A stretch of 64,000 nucleotides of DNA from Caulobacter radicis (GCF_003094615.1 NZ_QDKO01000030.1:1-64000), one strand, 5' to 3'. Positions 52,168 to 63,574 are shown, numbered from the stretch's first letter. Program-made: numbers and translations. Notes: generated by a model from the letters alone, not told the origin.

Positions 52168-54456
52168 ATGAAGAAGACCGCTCTGCTGGCGCTGTGCGCC
52201 ATCGCTCCGCTGGCGCTCGCCGCCCAGGCCGCGGCCGCCGATCTGGCCGACGCCCCGATCGCCACCGCCGCCGAAGAACCGGTCACCGCTTCCGAAGTGG
52301 TCGTCCAGGCCGGCATCGCCTATCGCAACCGCAGCGAGGAGACCGCTCCGGTCCTCGAATACGGCCTCGACTACTTCCAGCGCTTCGAACCGCTGAGCGC
52401 CGGCGACGCCCTCAAGCGCGTGCCGTCGGTGGCCTTCCTGTCGGACGTGCTGGAATCGGACGGCGTGCGCCTGCGCGGCCTCGACCCGGCCTATACCCAG
52501 ATCCTGATCAACGGCGAGAAGGTCCCCGGCGCCGGTTCGGGCTCGGGCGCGTTCGGCGCCGGCGCCGACGGCTCGTTCTTCGTCGACCGCATCCCGGCCG
52601 AACTGATCGAGCGCATCGAGATCGTCCGCAGCGCCAGCGCCAATCGCAGCGGCGACGCCGTCGCCGGCGCCATCAACATCGTGCTGCGCGACGCCTACGC
52701 CCTGGACGGCGGCTTCGTCCGCGCCGGCGCGATGATGTTCGACGACAAGCGCATCCGCGAGACCGTCGGCGGCGTGTGGGGCGGCCAGGTCGGCCCCGGC
52801 CGCCTGCTGGTCGGCGCCAACCTGCAGGGCCGTCGCAATCCCAAGCTCAAGACCAGCCTGCGCTACGACGAGCCGAACGGCACGCTCGACAACAGCGAAG
52901 TCCAGACCGACACCCGCAACGGCACCGACTATTCGTTCAACGCCAGCTACCAGGTTCCGGTGGCCGGCGGCGACCTGTCGCTGGCCGGCTTCTTCGTCCG
53001 CACCGACCGCACGCAGGACGAGGACTCGATCGAGTACGCCAAGGACATCCGCACCAACGCCAACATCCAGACGATCAACAACAACGACGTCCAGATCGAC
53101 CAGGACAGCTGGTCGCTGACCGGCAAGTACAAGCGCGACATGCTGGGCGGCCGCACCTCGGTGAAGCTCGGCTACGCCGGCTTCAAGGGCAAGGAAGACG
53201 AGTTCGAGGACGAGATCGAGTACCTGCGCGACGCGATCCCGTTCCCGGACGGCGACCGCATCACCCGCGACAAGTCGCGCCGCGACATCGACGACACCGA
53301 AGTCTCGGCCAAGCTCGAGCACGAGCGTGACCTGAGCTTCGGCGCCGAGCTGGAGTTCGGCCTGCAGTACGAGAAGAAGGAACGCGACACCTACTTCACC
53401 GAGGTTCCGCGCAACCGCTACAACCTGCCCCAGGCCAACCCGCCCGCCTTCGGCGCCTATGCCCCGATCGCCGGCGGCGACTCGACCTTCGAGCAGACCC
53501 GCCTCGACCCCTACGTGATGCTGTCGGGCAAGTCGGGCGCGCTGAAGTGGGAAGCCGGCCTGCGCTACGAGACCACCGACGTCTCGATCGAGGACCGCAC
53601 CGCGGGCGAGAACTACGACACCGACTACAAGATCCTGCTGCCGTCGGCCTCGGTGCGCTACAACCTGACGGCCAGCGACCAGTTCTACGCCGCCACGGCC
53701 CGCACGGTCCGTCGTCCCAGCTTCGAGTACCTGTCGCCGGCGACCCTGGAAGCCGAGCTGGGCGACAACGACTTCATCGGCGTGCCCACCCTGAAGCCGG
53801 AAACGGCCTGGGGCCTGGACGTCGGCTACGAGCGCCGCCTGGGCCGTTCGGGCGTCGCCGGCGTCAACGTCTTCTACCGCAAGGTCAACGACCTGCTTGA
53901 GCTCTACAACACGGGCGACGAAGGCAGCGAAGGCGACGGCACCTTCGTCTACTCGGCGCGCAACGCCGGCGACGGCAAGGTCTGGGGTATCGAGTTCGAC
54001 CTCTCGACCCCGCTGACCGTCATCGGCCTCGAGAACACCGGCGTGTTCCTGAACTACTCGTGGCTGGACAGCGACATCGACGACGAGTTCGGCTCGCGCA
54101 AGTTCAACAGCCAGTCGGACTACGTGCTGAACGTCGGCTTCATCCAGGACCTGCCGACCTGGGGCGCCTCGTTCGGCGTGACCTACCGCAAGCAGGGCGA
54201 GGCCTACAGCCGCGTCGTCGGCGAGGAAGTCACCACCACCTACGGCGGCGACCTGGAGATGTTCGTCGAGAAGCGCATCGGCAAGGACATCACCATCCGC
54301 CTGACCGGCTCGAACCTGCTGGACGCCTCCAAGAAGGAGAGCTTCAACAAGTTCACCACCATCGAGGACCAGCTCGACCGCAGCTTCGACGAGTACGAAC
54401 TCGAGCGCGAGCAGGCCGGCCCGGTGTTCCAGCTGATCGCCCGCATGGCGTTCTGA
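52168..54456 (+). CDS. TonB-dependent receptor
   Basis: 762 residues. ATG 52168 starts the signal peptide 'MKKTALLALCAIAPLALAAQAAA'. The plug domain includes 'GDALKRVPSVAFLSDVLESDGVRLRGLDPAYTQILINGEKVPG' and 'IPAELIERIEIVRSASANRSGDAVAGAINIVLRD', of the type seen in Caulobacter/Xanthomonas carbohydrate or oligomer receptors. The barrel ends 'GPVFQLIARMAF' with the expected terminal Phe. The substrate is unknown. The gene has a long, structured upstream region and its own terminator. Confidence 0.94.
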   Translation: MKKTALLALCAIAPLALAAQAAAADLADAPIATAAEEPVTASEVVVQAGIAYRNRSEETAPVLEYGLDYFQRFEPLSAGDALKRVPSVAFLSDVLESDGVRLRGLDPAYTQILINGEKVPGAGSGSGAFGAGADGSFFVDRIPAELIERIEIVRSASANRSGDAVAGAINIVLRDAYALDGGFVRAGAMMFDDKRIRETVGGVWGGQVGPGRLLVGANLQGRRNPKLKTSLRYDEPNGTLDNSEVQTDTRNGTDYSFNASYQVPVAGGDLSLAGFFVRTDRTQDEDSIEYAKDIRTNANIQTINNNDVQIDQDSWSLTGKYKRDMLGGRTSVKLGYAGFKGKEDEFEDEIEYLRDAIPFPDGDRITRDKSRRDIDDTEVSAKLEHERDLSFGAELEFGLQYEKKERDTYFTEVPRNRYNLPQANPPAFGAYAPIAGGDSTFEQTRLDPYVMLSGKSGALKWEAGLRYETTDVSIEDRTAGENYDTDYKILLPSASVRYNLTASDQFYAATARTVRRPSFEYLSPATLEAELGDNDFIGVPTLKPETAWGLDVGYERRLGRSGVAGVNVFYRKVNDLLELYNTGDEGSEGDGTFVYSARNAGDGKVWGIEFDLSTPLTVIGLENTGVFLNYSWLDSDIDDEFGSRKFNSQSDYVLNVGFIQDLPTWGASFGVTYRKQGEAYSRVVGEEVTTTYGGDLEMFVEKRIGKDITIRLTGSNLLDASKKESFNKFTTIEDQLDRSFDEYELEREQAGPVFQLIARMAF

Positions 54457-54483
54457 TCGGAAGCCTCAAGGTTCGAATGAAGA

Positions 54484-54515
54484 AGGCGGCGTCCGAAAGG
54501 GCGCCGCCTTTTTTG
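54484..54515 (+). terminator. Terminator after TonB receptor
   Basis: Nine-base arms AAGGCGGCG / CGCCGCCTT followed by TTTTT. Confidence 0.88.
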
Positions 54516-54516
54516 A

Positions 54517-54653
54517 TCCTCCCCTGAAGGGGGAGGTGGCCCGAAGGGCCGGAGGGGGAAGTTCTGCGGAGCTCGAAGGGCCGCCGGCGTCGAGGGTCGC
54601 ATCCCCCTCCGTCGGCTTCGCCGACACCTCCCCCTTCAGGGGGAGGATCGCTC
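54517..54653. repeat. Intergenic palindromic repeat, CTCCCCC family, copy 4
   Basis: Opening 'cctcccctgaagggggagg', 'tggcccgaagggccggaggggg', a variable centre, 'gtcggcttcgccgac' and a closing 'cctcccccttcagggggagg'. Located between convergent genes. Confidence 0.85.
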
Positions 54654-55455
54654 AAGCCGCGCGGCCGTTGCCCTCGTCGGTCATGAAGCCCATCAGGACG
54701 TCGATGCGCTTGACCAGTTCGGCGCGGGCCATGGCGCCGGTGACCTCGACCTGGGTCATGGCGCTGAGAGCGTTGGCCGCTTCGATCAGGCGCGGTTCCT
54801 TCACCGCCTCGCCGACGGCGCGCAGTTCGGCCGCCTGGGCGGCCAGGGCGCGGCGGGCCTGGGCCGGATCGCTGTCCAGCGACTGGGCGGCGGATTTGAC
54901 GATGCGCAGGGCCTGCGACAGGCGGGCGGCGGGCGTGCCGGCCGCGTCGGCCTTGCGCTTGCGGGGACCCTTGTATTCGGCCGAGTTGAAGCGGCGGCGG
55001 TCGGGGCCGACGTACTGCACGGCCTCCACCCAGTCGCGCGGCTTCATCGTCACCGCTTCCAGGCGCCGTTCCAGGTCCTTGATCGTGAACGGCTTGCGCA
55101 TGAATTCGTGGATGCCGGCGTCGCGGGCGCCGAAGATCGCTTCGGCCGTGGCTTCGGCGGTGCACATGATGATCGGGGCCTGGCGGCAGGCCAGGTCGCT
55201 GCGGCGGATCTTCTTGGCCAGGGCCAGGCCGTCGACGCCGGCGCTGGAATGCTCGACGAAGATCATCTGCGGGTCGACGGTGCGCACCATCCCCCAGCCC
55301 TGCTCGATGGTCGGGGCGGAAAAGACCTGCACATTGCCCACGTGGCGCAACTGGTCGCCCAGCAGGCGGACGGCGGCCGTGCTCGGGTCGACGACCAGCA
55401 CGCGCTGCATCTTGGCGGCGATGCGCTGCAGGGTGCGAGGGTTGCCGTCGAACAC
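54652..55455 (-). CDS. Response-regulator-like protein with Glu in place of the phosphoacceptor Asp
   Basis: 267 residues. A receiver-type domain (about 17-140) starts 'MQRVLVVDPSTAAVRLL' and contains 'MIFVEHSSAGVDGLALAKKIR' and 'GIHEFMRKPF' with the conserved Lys. At the phosphorylation position (45 residues after Asp23) there is Glu68 instead of Asp, so it is probably a pseudo-receiver fixed in an active-like state. The C-terminal half is helical with 'RRALAAQAAELRAVGEAVKEPRLIEAANALSAMTQ'. The upstream gene is 99 bases away on the same strand. Function is unknown. Confidence 0.82.
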   Translation of the reverse strand: MFDGNPRTLQRIAAKMQRVLVVDPSTAAVRLLGDQLRHVGNVQVFSAPTIEQGWGMVRTVDPQMIFVEHSSAGVDGLALAKKIRRSDLACRQAPIIMCTAEATAEAIFGARDAGIHEFMRKPFTIKDLERRLEAVTMKPRDWVEAVQYVGPDRRRFNSAEYKGPRKRKADAAGTPAARLSQALRIVKSAAQSLDSDPAQARRALAAQAAELRAVGEAVKEPRLIEAANALSAMTQVEVTGAMARAELVKRIDVLMGFMTDEGNGRAA

Positions 55456-55554
55456 GGGGCGGGGTCTCCAGAGGATCGAACCCGACTCTTAACCCCAGGA
55501 GGGTAAAAAACCGCTTGATGAACGGACGCGGTCCTGTGCGTCGGATCGACGGCT

Positions 55555-56694
55555 TCAGATCGCCAGCGAGGCCGAAAGCCCGGAGTCGAAGTCCTGCAGG
55601 ATGTCGACGGCTTCCTCGACGTCGACGATGGCCGGCTGGCCCTCGGGGAAGCGGTAGCGCCAGAAGCTGGCGATGTGCGAGATCACCCCGACCTTCTCTC
55701 CCAGGGACAGGAACATGTCGGGCGCGCGCAGCAGGAACTCGCGGAAGGCCTGGGGCTTGCCGTTGTCGATCAGGTCCTCGAAGGCGTCGTCATAGACCTT
55801 GATGGTGCGCAGCACCGCGGCGCGTTCCAGCACGACGCCCTGCTGCAGGCGCTTGCGGGCGTCGTCGACATAGCGGGCGGTCTCGGCCTCGCGGGCGCCG
55901 GTGATGACCATCTGGCCGATCTCGCCGGCCGTGGCGGTCAGCTGCGGCCACAGGCGCGTGAGCATCCACTTGTAATAGAGGAAACCCTTCCAGCTGAAGA
56001 CGCCTTCCTTGAAGCTCTCGCCTTCCAGCACCAGGGTCTCGCGCAGCGGCTCCAGCCGCTCGTCGACGTCGGTGGACAGCAGGGCCTCGACCAGGCGGGC
56101 GGCGGCCGCGCCGTTGACCCGGCCGCTGTCGCGGTAGGCCAGGTCGATCAGCCGCGAGATCTCGACGGCGACAAAGCCCTGCATCTGCTCCAGGTCGCTC
56201 GGCGACAGGGCGAAGTAGCAGGGGGCCACGATCATGCCGTGGCGGCGCAGGTGCTCGCGCAGCAGGAACGGGTCCAGCGACGGCAGCATGTCGATCATGC
56301 GCAGCGTGGCCAGGTCCCGCGTCATGTCCGACGGGTCGTTGCAGGCCTCGCGCAGCAGGTCGATCCAGCCGCGCTGGCCCACGAAGAACGACTGGCCGCC
56401 CAGCGACAGGTCGCTGCGCTCGAACGGGATGATGATCTTGGTCGCCGTCGGCCGCGCCTCGTCGAACAGGAACAGGTCGTCGCTGCGCAGGCGGTGCTTG
56501 ACGATCAGGGCGTTGTTGAGGACCCGGTTTCGAAACAGCGGGTGCTGGGAATATTCGGGCCGCTGGCTGCTGTCGGCGGCGATGGCCAGCAGGTTCAGCA
56601 CCCGGCTGGTCGACGCGGTGCGCTCCAGGGCGCGCAGGCTGCGCGTCAGGCGGTCCGGCTTGCGGACGGGAGCGAGCTTTCGGCGCGCGGACAA
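55555..56694 (-). CDS. Hypothetical cytosolic protein
   Basis: 379 residues; no signal peptide or membrane helix. Mostly helical with a basic N-terminus ('MSARRKLAPVRKPDRLTRSLRAL') and segments such as 'SLDPFLLREHLRRHGMIVAPCYFALSPSDLEQMQGFVAVEISRLIDLAYRDSG' and 'FSWKGFLYYKWMLTRLWPQL'. I do not recognise the family. It precedes the pseudo-receiver gene in the same direction, so a functional link is possible. Confidence 0.8.
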   Translation of the reverse strand: MSARRKLAPVRKPDRLTRSLRALERTASTSRVLNLLAIAADSSQRPEYSQHPLFRNRVLNNALIVKHRLRSDDLFLFDEARPTATKIIIPFERSDLSLGGQSFFVGQRGWIDLLREACNDPSDMTRDLATLRMIDMLPSLDPFLLREHLRRHGMIVAPCYFALSPSDLEQMQGFVAVEISRLIDLAYRDSGRVNGAAAARLVEALLSTDVDERLEPLRETLVLEGESFKEGVFSWKGFLYYKWMLTRLWPQLTATAGEIGQMVITGAREAETARYVDDARKRLQQGVVLERAAVLRTIKVYDDAFEDLIDNGKPQAFREFLLRAPDMFLSLGEKVGVISHIASFWRYRFPEGQPAIVDVEEAVDILQDFDSGLSASLAI

Positions 56695-56815
56695 GATCAG
56701 GAGCCCCCTTGGTTACGGGGGAAGTTGTAGCGCTGGCGGACTAAACAAACGCTAACCGTGACCGCAGGTAGTCACCGGAATGGGGATTAGCGGATGGCGG
56801 GAGCGCCGGCTTTGT

Positions 56816-56987
56816 AAGGAACCTCCCCCTATGGGGGAGGCGATCGCGCAGCGATCGGTGGGGGGAGTTTGCGAAATCGGCGAAGGTCGGTGGAGGCTGA
56901 TAACGGCCCCCCACCGGCCTTCGGCCGCCTCCCCCACAGGGGGAGGTTTCTCGCTCAAGATCCTCCCCCTTCAGGGGGAGCATTTCA
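56816..56987. repeat. Intergenic palindromic repeat, CTCCCCC family, copy 5 (with extra arm)
   Basis: A full element ending 'cctcccccacagggggagg' is followed directly by an additional 'cctcccccttcagggggag' hairpin. It fills the gap 56695-56987 between two same-strand genes; no gene is present there. Confidence 0.85.
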
Positions 56988-58274
<1,287 letters not shown>

Positions 58275-58367
58275 GATAGAGATATGCCTTGTCACCTGCC
58301 CGGTAGCGCCCGCGGCCCTTCGACAGGACTCGGCGGCGGACGTTGTCTCGATTGTAGGTGACGGGCA

Positions 58368-58386
58368 GGGGCCGTCAGGCGGCCCC
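58368..58386. other. Short G+C-rich hairpin downstream of pagL-like gene
   Basis: GGGGCCG and CGGCCCC separated by 5 bases form a perfect stem just past the pagL-like stop. It lacks a T-run, so it is only a possible terminator. Confidence 0.3.
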
Positions 58387-58393
58387 CGCGAAG

Positions 58394-59002
58394 TCAGAAG
58401 GCGTAAAGCAGGCGTACGCCCAGATCGTCAAGCCCCTGGTTCTTGCCCTGATGGAAGATCTGGCCGTTCGACAGGTGCACGTAGGACAGCTCGGTCGCCC
58501 AGCGGTCGTTGAAACGGTAGCCGAGCGCCAGCTCCGGCTGGAACAGCACCTTCGAGCCGAAGTCGATGCGGGTGTTGTAGAGCTTCAGGCGGCGATCGAT
58601 CTCGGCCTGGCTGATGCCGGGCTCGTTGACCGGCGGCAGGCCGGTCTCGCCGTCGGTGTAGGCCAGGCCCATGCCCGGACGGAAATAGAAGCCGCCCTTG
58701 TCGCCGAAATCGATCGGCCAGGAGAAGCCGGCGGCCACGAAGTTGGAGGTGTTCTCGCTGTTCAGCGACACGAAGGCGTGGACCTGCGGCTTGCCCAGCC
58801 AGGTCAGGTTCTCCAGGCGATCGGTGCGGTAGCCCAGGTGCAGGTCGACCCCGTCCTCGCGGCCGGCGGCGCCCAGGCCCACGGCCTCGCCGATGAAGGT
58901 GACGTCGTGCTTGTAGGCGCCGACGATCAGTTCGCCGGCTGATGCGGTCGTGGCGCAGGCGAGCGCGGCGCCGGCCACGGCGGCCAACAGTGCGAATTTC
59001 AT
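58394..59002 (-). CDS. Acyloxyacyl hydrolase (lipid A 3-O-deacylase, PagL-like)
   Basis: 202 residues with a signal peptide ending ASA-G. The C-terminal PagL signature '[32 protein letters not shown]' contains the catalytic His-Ser and ends in Phe, as outer-membrane barrels do. Amphipathic strands ('[11 protein letters not shown]', '[15 protein letters not shown]', '[12 protein letters not shown]') fill the rest. It would remove the 3-O-linked acyl chain from lipid A. Confidence 0.9.
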   Translation of the reverse strand: MKFALLAAVAGAALACATTASAGELIVGAYKHDVTFIGEAVGLGAAGREDGVDLHLGYRTDRLENLTWLGKPQVHAFVSLNSENTSNFVAAGFSWPIDFGDKGGFYFRPGMGLAYTDGETGLPPVNEPGISQAEIDRRLKLYNTRIDFGSKVLFQPELALGYRFNDRWATELSYVHLSNGQIFHQGKNQGLDDLGVRLLYAF

Positions 59003-59118
59003 GGTGTCTGACCCCTCAGCAGTATCCGGCTCCCTTATGGCGCGAACCGTCGGTGCGAGCTAGAGCAGGGGCGATCGAATGCTGTGGCCGCACGGCCACA
59101 TAGCCATTGAGGGGCCTC

Positions 59119-60090
59119 ATGACCGTCTCGCTCGCCGACATCCAGGCCGCCGCCGAACGCCTCAGGGGCCAGGCCGTGGTCACGCCTTTGCTCGAGAGCG
59201 CGGCCCTGTCGGACCGCCTGGGCGGCAGGATCTTCGTCAAGCCCGAGACCCTGCAGCTGGCCGGCGCCTTCAAGTTCCGCGGCGCCTACAATCGCCTGTC
59301 GCAGTTCACCGAGGAAGAGCGGGCACGCGGCGTCGTGGCCTTTTCGTCGGGCAATCACGCCCAGGGCGTGGCCCTGGCCGCCGACAAGCTGGGCATGCCG
59401 GCCCTGATCGTCATGCCGGCCGACGCGCCGTCGGTGAAGGTCGAGGCCACGCGCGGCTTCGGCGCCGAGATCCGCTTCTTCGACCGCTTCAAGGAAGACC
59501 GCGAGGCCATCGCCGCGCAGATCGCCGCCGAGCGCGGCATGATCGTCGTGCCCTCGTACGACGATCCGCACATCATCGCCGGCCAGGGCACGGTCGGGCT
59601 CGAGATCATCGACCAGGCCGAAGCCGCTGGCGCGAGCCTGGACAAGGTGCTCTGCCCCATCGGCGGCGGCGGCCTGATCGCGGGAACCTCGACGGCGGTG
59701 AAGGCCCTGTCGCCCGCCACCCAGGTCTGGGGCGCCGAGCCGGCCGGCTTCGACGACACCCGCCGCTCGCTGGGCAGCGGCCATCGCGAGGTGATCGACC
59801 CCGAAGCCCGCTCGTTCTGCGACGCCCTGCTGGCCCCCACGCCCGGCGCCCTGACCTGGCCGATCAACAGCCGCACCCTCACCGGCGTCGCCGCCGTCAC
59901 CGACGAAGAGGTCGCCGCCGCCATGCGCTGGGCGTTCATGAACCTCAAGCTCGTCGTCGAGCCCGGCGGCTGCGTCGCCCTGGCCGCGGCGCTGGCCGGC
60001 AAGATCGACGTGCGGGACCAGACGGCGGTGATCGTGCTGTCGGGCGGGAACGTGGATCCGGCGGTGTTCGCGGGGGTGTTGGGAGGCTAA
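59119..60090 (+). CDS. Threonine/serine ammonia-lyase (PLP-dependent)
   Basis: 323 residues from ATG 59119, which has GAGGGG 7 bases upstream. The PLP lysine is Lys52 in 'GAFKFRGAYNRL'; 'SSGNHAQGVALAA' and 'CPIGGGGLIAGTSTAVK' bind the cofactor phosphate. It lacks a C-terminal ACT/regulatory domain, so it is of the catabolic TdcB/serine-racemase type rather than biosynthetic IlvA. With sdaA (62182) it gives two hydroxy-amino-acid deaminases in 4 kb. Confidence 0.93.
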   Translation: MTVSLADIQAAAERLRGQAVVTPLLESAALSDRLGGRIFVKPETLQLAGAFKFRGAYNRLSQFTEEERARGVVAFSSGNHAQGVALAADKLGMPALIVMPADAPSVKVEATRGFGAEIRFFDRFKEDREAIAAQIAAERGMIVVPSYDDPHIIAGQGTVGLEIIDQAEAAGASLDKVLCPIGGGGLIAGTSTAVKALSPATQVWGAEPAGFDDTRRSLGSGHREVIDPEARSFCDALLAPTPGALTWPINSRTLTGVAAVTDEEVAAAMRWAFMNLKLVVEPGGCVALAAALAGKIDVRDQTAVIVLSGGNVDPAVFAGVLGG

Positions 60091-60094
60091 CAAC

Positions 60095-60282
60095 GATCCT
60101 TCTCCCCTTGCGGGAGAAGGTGGCGGCCGAAGGCCGTCGGATGAGGAACCTCCCCCTGTGGGGGAGGCGGCCGTAGGCCGGAGGGGGGACGTTCTCGACT
60201 TCCGCCGAGCTGATCGGCTGTGTGGCTATTCCCCCCACCGATCGCGTTGCGATCGCCTCCCCCACAGGGGGAGGTTCTTGAA
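60095..60282. repeat. Composite repeat: half 'cttctcccc' element plus CTCCCCC family copy 6
   Basis: Bases 60095-60143 are a half copy of the element at 51831, directly followed by a CTCCCCC element (60146-60282) with 'ggcggccgtaggccgg', 'ccccccaccgatcgcg' and a closing 'cctcccccacagggggagg'. The 286-base gap 60091-60376 holds nothing else. Confidence 0.85.
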
Positions 60283-60376
60283 GCAAGCCCACTTTCTCGC
60301 CACCCCCTAGTCGCGGTCAAAACCTCCCGCTAGGGTCCGCGACCTCGAAACGAACCGCTCGAAAAGAGTAGCGACG

Positions 60377-62029
60377 ATGAAACGCCTTCTCCTCGCAACC
60401 GCGCTGATCGCCGCGCCCATGCTGGCTCACGCCGCCGACGCGCCCAAGATCGATCCCGCCAGGCTGTCGCAGCACATCAAGGTGCTGTCGTCCGACGAAT
60501 TCGAGGGCCGCGGCCCCGCCACCGAGGGCGAGAAGAAGACCGTCGCCTACGTCGTCGAGCAGATGAAGGCGATCGGCCTGGAGCCGGCCGGCGACCTGCA
60601 GACCGACGGCAAGCGCGCCTGGACCCAGGACGTGCCGCTGGCCAAGTTCGAGATCGCCGGGCCCGTCAGCGCCCACATCATGGCCGGCCCCGACCACGTC
60701 ATGCTGAGCCAGGGCGAGCAGATCGCCATCCGCGCGGCCATGACCAATGTCGACAAGGTGTCGATCAAGGACGCCCCGCTGGTCTTCGCCGGCTACGGCG
60801 TCACCGCGCCCGAGCGCAACTGGGACGATTTCAAGGGCCTGGACGTCAAGGGCAAGATCGTCGTCGTGCTGATCAACGACCCGGACTTCGAGACGGGTAA
60901 GGGCGATTTCGGCGGCAAGGCCATGACCTACTACGGCCGCTGGACCTACAAGTACGAAGAGGCCGCCCGTCGCGGCGCCGCCGGCCTGCTGATCGTCCAC
61001 GAGACCGCGCCGGCCTCCTACGGCTGGGCCACGGTGAAGAACTCCAACACCAACACGATGTTCGACATCGTCCGCAAGGATCCCTCCAAGAGCCACCCGG
61101 CCCTGGAAGGCTGGATCCAGCGCGACGTGGCCGTCGACCTCTTCAAGAAGGCCGGCCTCGACTTCGAGACCCTGAAGAAGCAGGCCCAGACCCGCGACTT
61201 CAAGCCGGTGGACCTGAAGGCGACCTTCTCGGCCGACTATGCGGTCAAGCACGAGGTCATCGTCTCCAAGAACATCGCCGGCCGCGTGAAGGGCACGCAG
61301 TATCCGGACGAGACCATCATCTACAGCGGCCACTGGGACCACCTGGGCGTGGGCCTGCCGGACGCCAAGGGCGACAAGATCTACAACGGCGCCGTCGACA
61401 ACGCCGATGGCATCGCCGCCCTTCTGGAACTGGGTCGCGCCTTCAAGGCCGCGCCCGCGCCGCAGCGCTCGGTGATGTTCCTGGCCGTCACGGCCGAGGA
61501 AAAGGGCCTTTTGGGCTCGGAATACTATGCGGCCAACCCGCTGTTCCCGCTGGCCAAGACGGTCGCCGACCTCAACATCGACGCCCTGTCGGCCGCCGGC
61601 CCGGCCAAGGACGTCACCACCTCGGGCGACGGCAAGGTCGACCTGCAGGACATGCTGGTGGCCAAGGCCAAGGAAGAGGGCCGCTATTTCACGCCCGATC
61701 CCGTGCCGCAGGCCGGCCACTTCTACCGCTCGGACCACTTCCCCTTCGCCAAGCGCGGCGTGCCGGCGATCTCGGTCGGGTCGGGCAGCGATCTCGTGAA
61801 GGGCGGCAAGGAGGCCGGCGAGAAGGCCGAGGCCGACTACAACGCCAACCGCTACCACCAGCCGGCCGACGAATGGTCGGCGGACTGGGACCTGTCGGGC
61901 CAGGCCATGGACATCGGCCTGTTCTACAAGGTCGGCGCGGACCTGGCGAATTCGCGCGCCTGGCCCGAGTGGCAGGCGGGGTCGGAGTTCAAGGACCTGC
62001 GCGACAAGACCAAGGCCGAACGGAAGTAA
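60377..62029 (+). CDS. Secreted M28 family metallopeptidase with PA domain
   Basis: 550 residues, signal peptide ending AHA-A. A protease-associated insert ('PLVFAGYGVTAPERNWDDFKGLDVKGKIVVVLINDP', 'EEAARRGAAGLLIVHE') lies within the chain. Zinc ligands are in 'IIYSGHWDHLGVG', 'GAVDNADGIAALLEL', 'VTAEEKGLLGSEYYA', 'NIDALS' and 'YRSDHFPFAKRG'. Members are aminopeptidases. A 'LNIDALSAAGPAKDV' stretch replaces the usual Asp-Ser region, so substrate choice is unclear. Confidence 0.95.
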   Translation: MKRLLLATALIAAPMLAHAADAPKIDPARLSQHIKVLSSDEFEGRGPATEGEKKTVAYVVEQMKAIGLEPAGDLQTDGKRAWTQDVPLAKFEIAGPVSAHIMAGPDHVMLSQGEQIAIRAAMTNVDKVSIKDAPLVFAGYGVTAPERNWDDFKGLDVKGKIVVVLINDPDFETGKGDFGGKAMTYYGRWTYKYEEAARRGAAGLLIVHETAPASYGWATVKNSNTNTMFDIVRKDPSKSHPALEGWIQRDVAVDLFKKAGLDFETLKKQAQTRDFKPVDLKATFSADYAVKHEVIVSKNIAGRVKGTQYPDETIIYSGHWDHLGVGLPDAKGDKIYNGAVDNADGIAALLELGRAFKAAPAPQRSVMFLAVTAEEKGLLGSEYYAANPLFPLAKTVADLNIDALSAAGPAKDVTTSGDGKVDLQDMLVAKAKEEGRYFTPDPVPQAGHFYRSDHFPFAKRGVPAISVGSGSDLVKGGKEAGEKAEADYNANRYHQPADEWSADWDLSGQAMDIGLFYKVGADLANSRAWPEWQAGSEFKDLRDKTKAERK

Positions 62030-62052
62030 GTTCTGCCGCCGTGCCTAGAGAT

Positions 62053-62163
62053 CCTCGCCCTTCGACAAGCTCAGGGTGAGGATCTCGGTTGCGCCCGTTG
62101 CCGAGCGGGCGCGTTCAATGACGTATCACTAGCCCTCATCCTGAGCTTGTCGAAGGACGAGGG
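62053..62163. repeat. Long inverted repeat, 'cttcgacaagctcagg' family, copy 2
   Basis: Arms 62053-62081 and 62133-62163 are reverse complements with few mismatches, very close in sequence to the copy at 20111. It lies between the M28 gene and sdaA, so it could form a hairpin in readthrough mRNA. Confidence 0.85.
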
Positions 62164-62181
62164 CGGACCCGCTCACGCAAC

Positions 62182-63570
62182 ATGACCGCCTCCGTTTTCG
62201 ACCTCTTCAAGCTGGGCGTCGGCCCTTCCAGCAGCCACACCATGGGCCCGATGACGGCGGCGGTGATGTTCGTCGAGCGGCTGCGGGTCGCCGGCAAGCT
62301 GGCCATCACGTCCCGCGTCGAGATCCGGCTCTACGCTTCGCTGGCCTTGACCGGCAAAGGCCACGCCACCGACCGCGCGGTGATCCTGGGCCTGATGGGC
62401 TTCGCGCCGGCGCAGCTCGATCCCGACGCCGGCGAGGCCGCGCTGGCGCAGACCAAGGCGACGCAGTGGATGATGCTGGGCGGCGAGGTCGGGATCGGCT
62501 TCGACGAGGCCCGTGACATCGTCTTCGCCGGCCACGAGCGCCTGCCCCAGCACCCCAACGCCCTGACCTTCAGCGCCTTCGACGCCGAAGGCGGCGTGCT
62601 GGCCGAGCGCACCTATTTCTCGATCGGCGGCGGCTTCGTGCGCGACGAGAGCGAGATGGGCCGCAATGCCCCGCCCGAGGAAGGCCCGGCCATCCCGTTC
62701 CCGTTCGAAAGTGCGGCCGACCTCTTGGAGCGCGCCGACAAGGCGGGCCTGACCATCGCCCAGGTGATGGCCGCCAACGAGCTAGCCCGGATGAGCGAGG
62801 GCGAGATGAACGCCGGCCTCGACCGCATCTTCGGGGCCATGGAGGCCTGCATCGACCGCGGCATGCGCGAGGACGGCGTCCTGCCCGGCGGCCTGTCGGT
62901 CAAGCGCCGCGCCCGCCAGATCCACCAGACCATCCTGGGCCGGATGGAGCGCCAGATGAGCGATCCGCTGGCGGCCATGGATTTCGTCAACCTGTGGGCC
63001 ATGGCGGTCAACGAGGAGAACGCCGCCGGCGGCCGCGTCGTCACCGCCCCGACCAACGGGGCGGCGGGCCTGGTGCCGGCCGTGCTGCGGTTCTTCGTCC
63101 GCTTCCACAAGGGTACGCCCGAGCAGATCCGCACCTTCCTGCTGACGGCGGCGGCGATCGGCGCGCTCTACAAGAGGAACGCCTCGATCAGCGGGGCCGA
63201 GGTCGGCTGCCAGGGCGAGGTGGGCGTGGCCTGTTCGATGGCGGCCGGCGGCCTGTGCGCCGCGCTGGGCGGCACCAACGCCCAGATCGAGAACGCCGCC
63301 GAGATCGGCATGGAGCACAATCTGGGCCTCACTTGTGATCCCATTGGCGGCCTGGTGCAGATCCCCTGCATCGAGCGCAACGCCATGGGCGCCATCAAGG
63401 CCATCGACGCCGCCCGCCTGGCCCTGCTGGGCGACGGCCAGCACTCGGTCAGCCTCGACAAGGTCATCGCCACGATGAAGCGCACCGGCGAGGACATGAA
63501 CGAGATCTACAAGGAGACCTCGCTCGGCGGCCTCGCCGTGGGCCTGTCGGTCAATCGGGTGGAGTGCTGA
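62182..63570 (+). CDS. sdaA: L-serine ammonia-lyase (iron-sulfur type)
   Basis: 462 residues. '[19 protein letters not shown]' is the family's opening, and '[17 protein letters not shown]', '[27 protein letters not shown]' and '[30 protein letters not shown]' provide the cysteines for the 4Fe-4S cluster. It converts L-serine to pyruvate and ammonia. Full-length, alpha and beta parts fused as in E. coli SdaA. Confidence 0.97.
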   Translation: MTASVFDLFKLGVGPSSSHTMGPMTAAVMFVERLRVAGKLAITSRVEIRLYASLALTGKGHATDRAVILGLMGFAPAQLDPDAGEAALAQTKATQWMMLGGEVGIGFDEARDIVFAGHERLPQHPNALTFSAFDAEGGVLAERTYFSIGGGFVRDESEMGRNAPPEEGPAIPFPFESAADLLERADKAGLTIAQVMAANELARMSEGEMNAGLDRIFGAMEACIDRGMREDGVLPGGLSVKRRARQIHQTILGRMERQMSDPLAAMDFVNLWAMAVNEENAAGGRVVTAPTNGAAGLVPAVLRFFVRFHKGTPEQIRTFLLTAAAIGALYKRNASISGAEVGCQGEVGVACSMAAGGLCAALGGTNAQIENAAEIGMEHNLGLTCDPIGGLVQIPCIERNAMGAIKAIDAARLALLGDGQHSVSLDKVIATMKRTGEDMNEIYKETSLGGLAVGLSVNRVEC

Positions 63571-63574
63571 ACCA

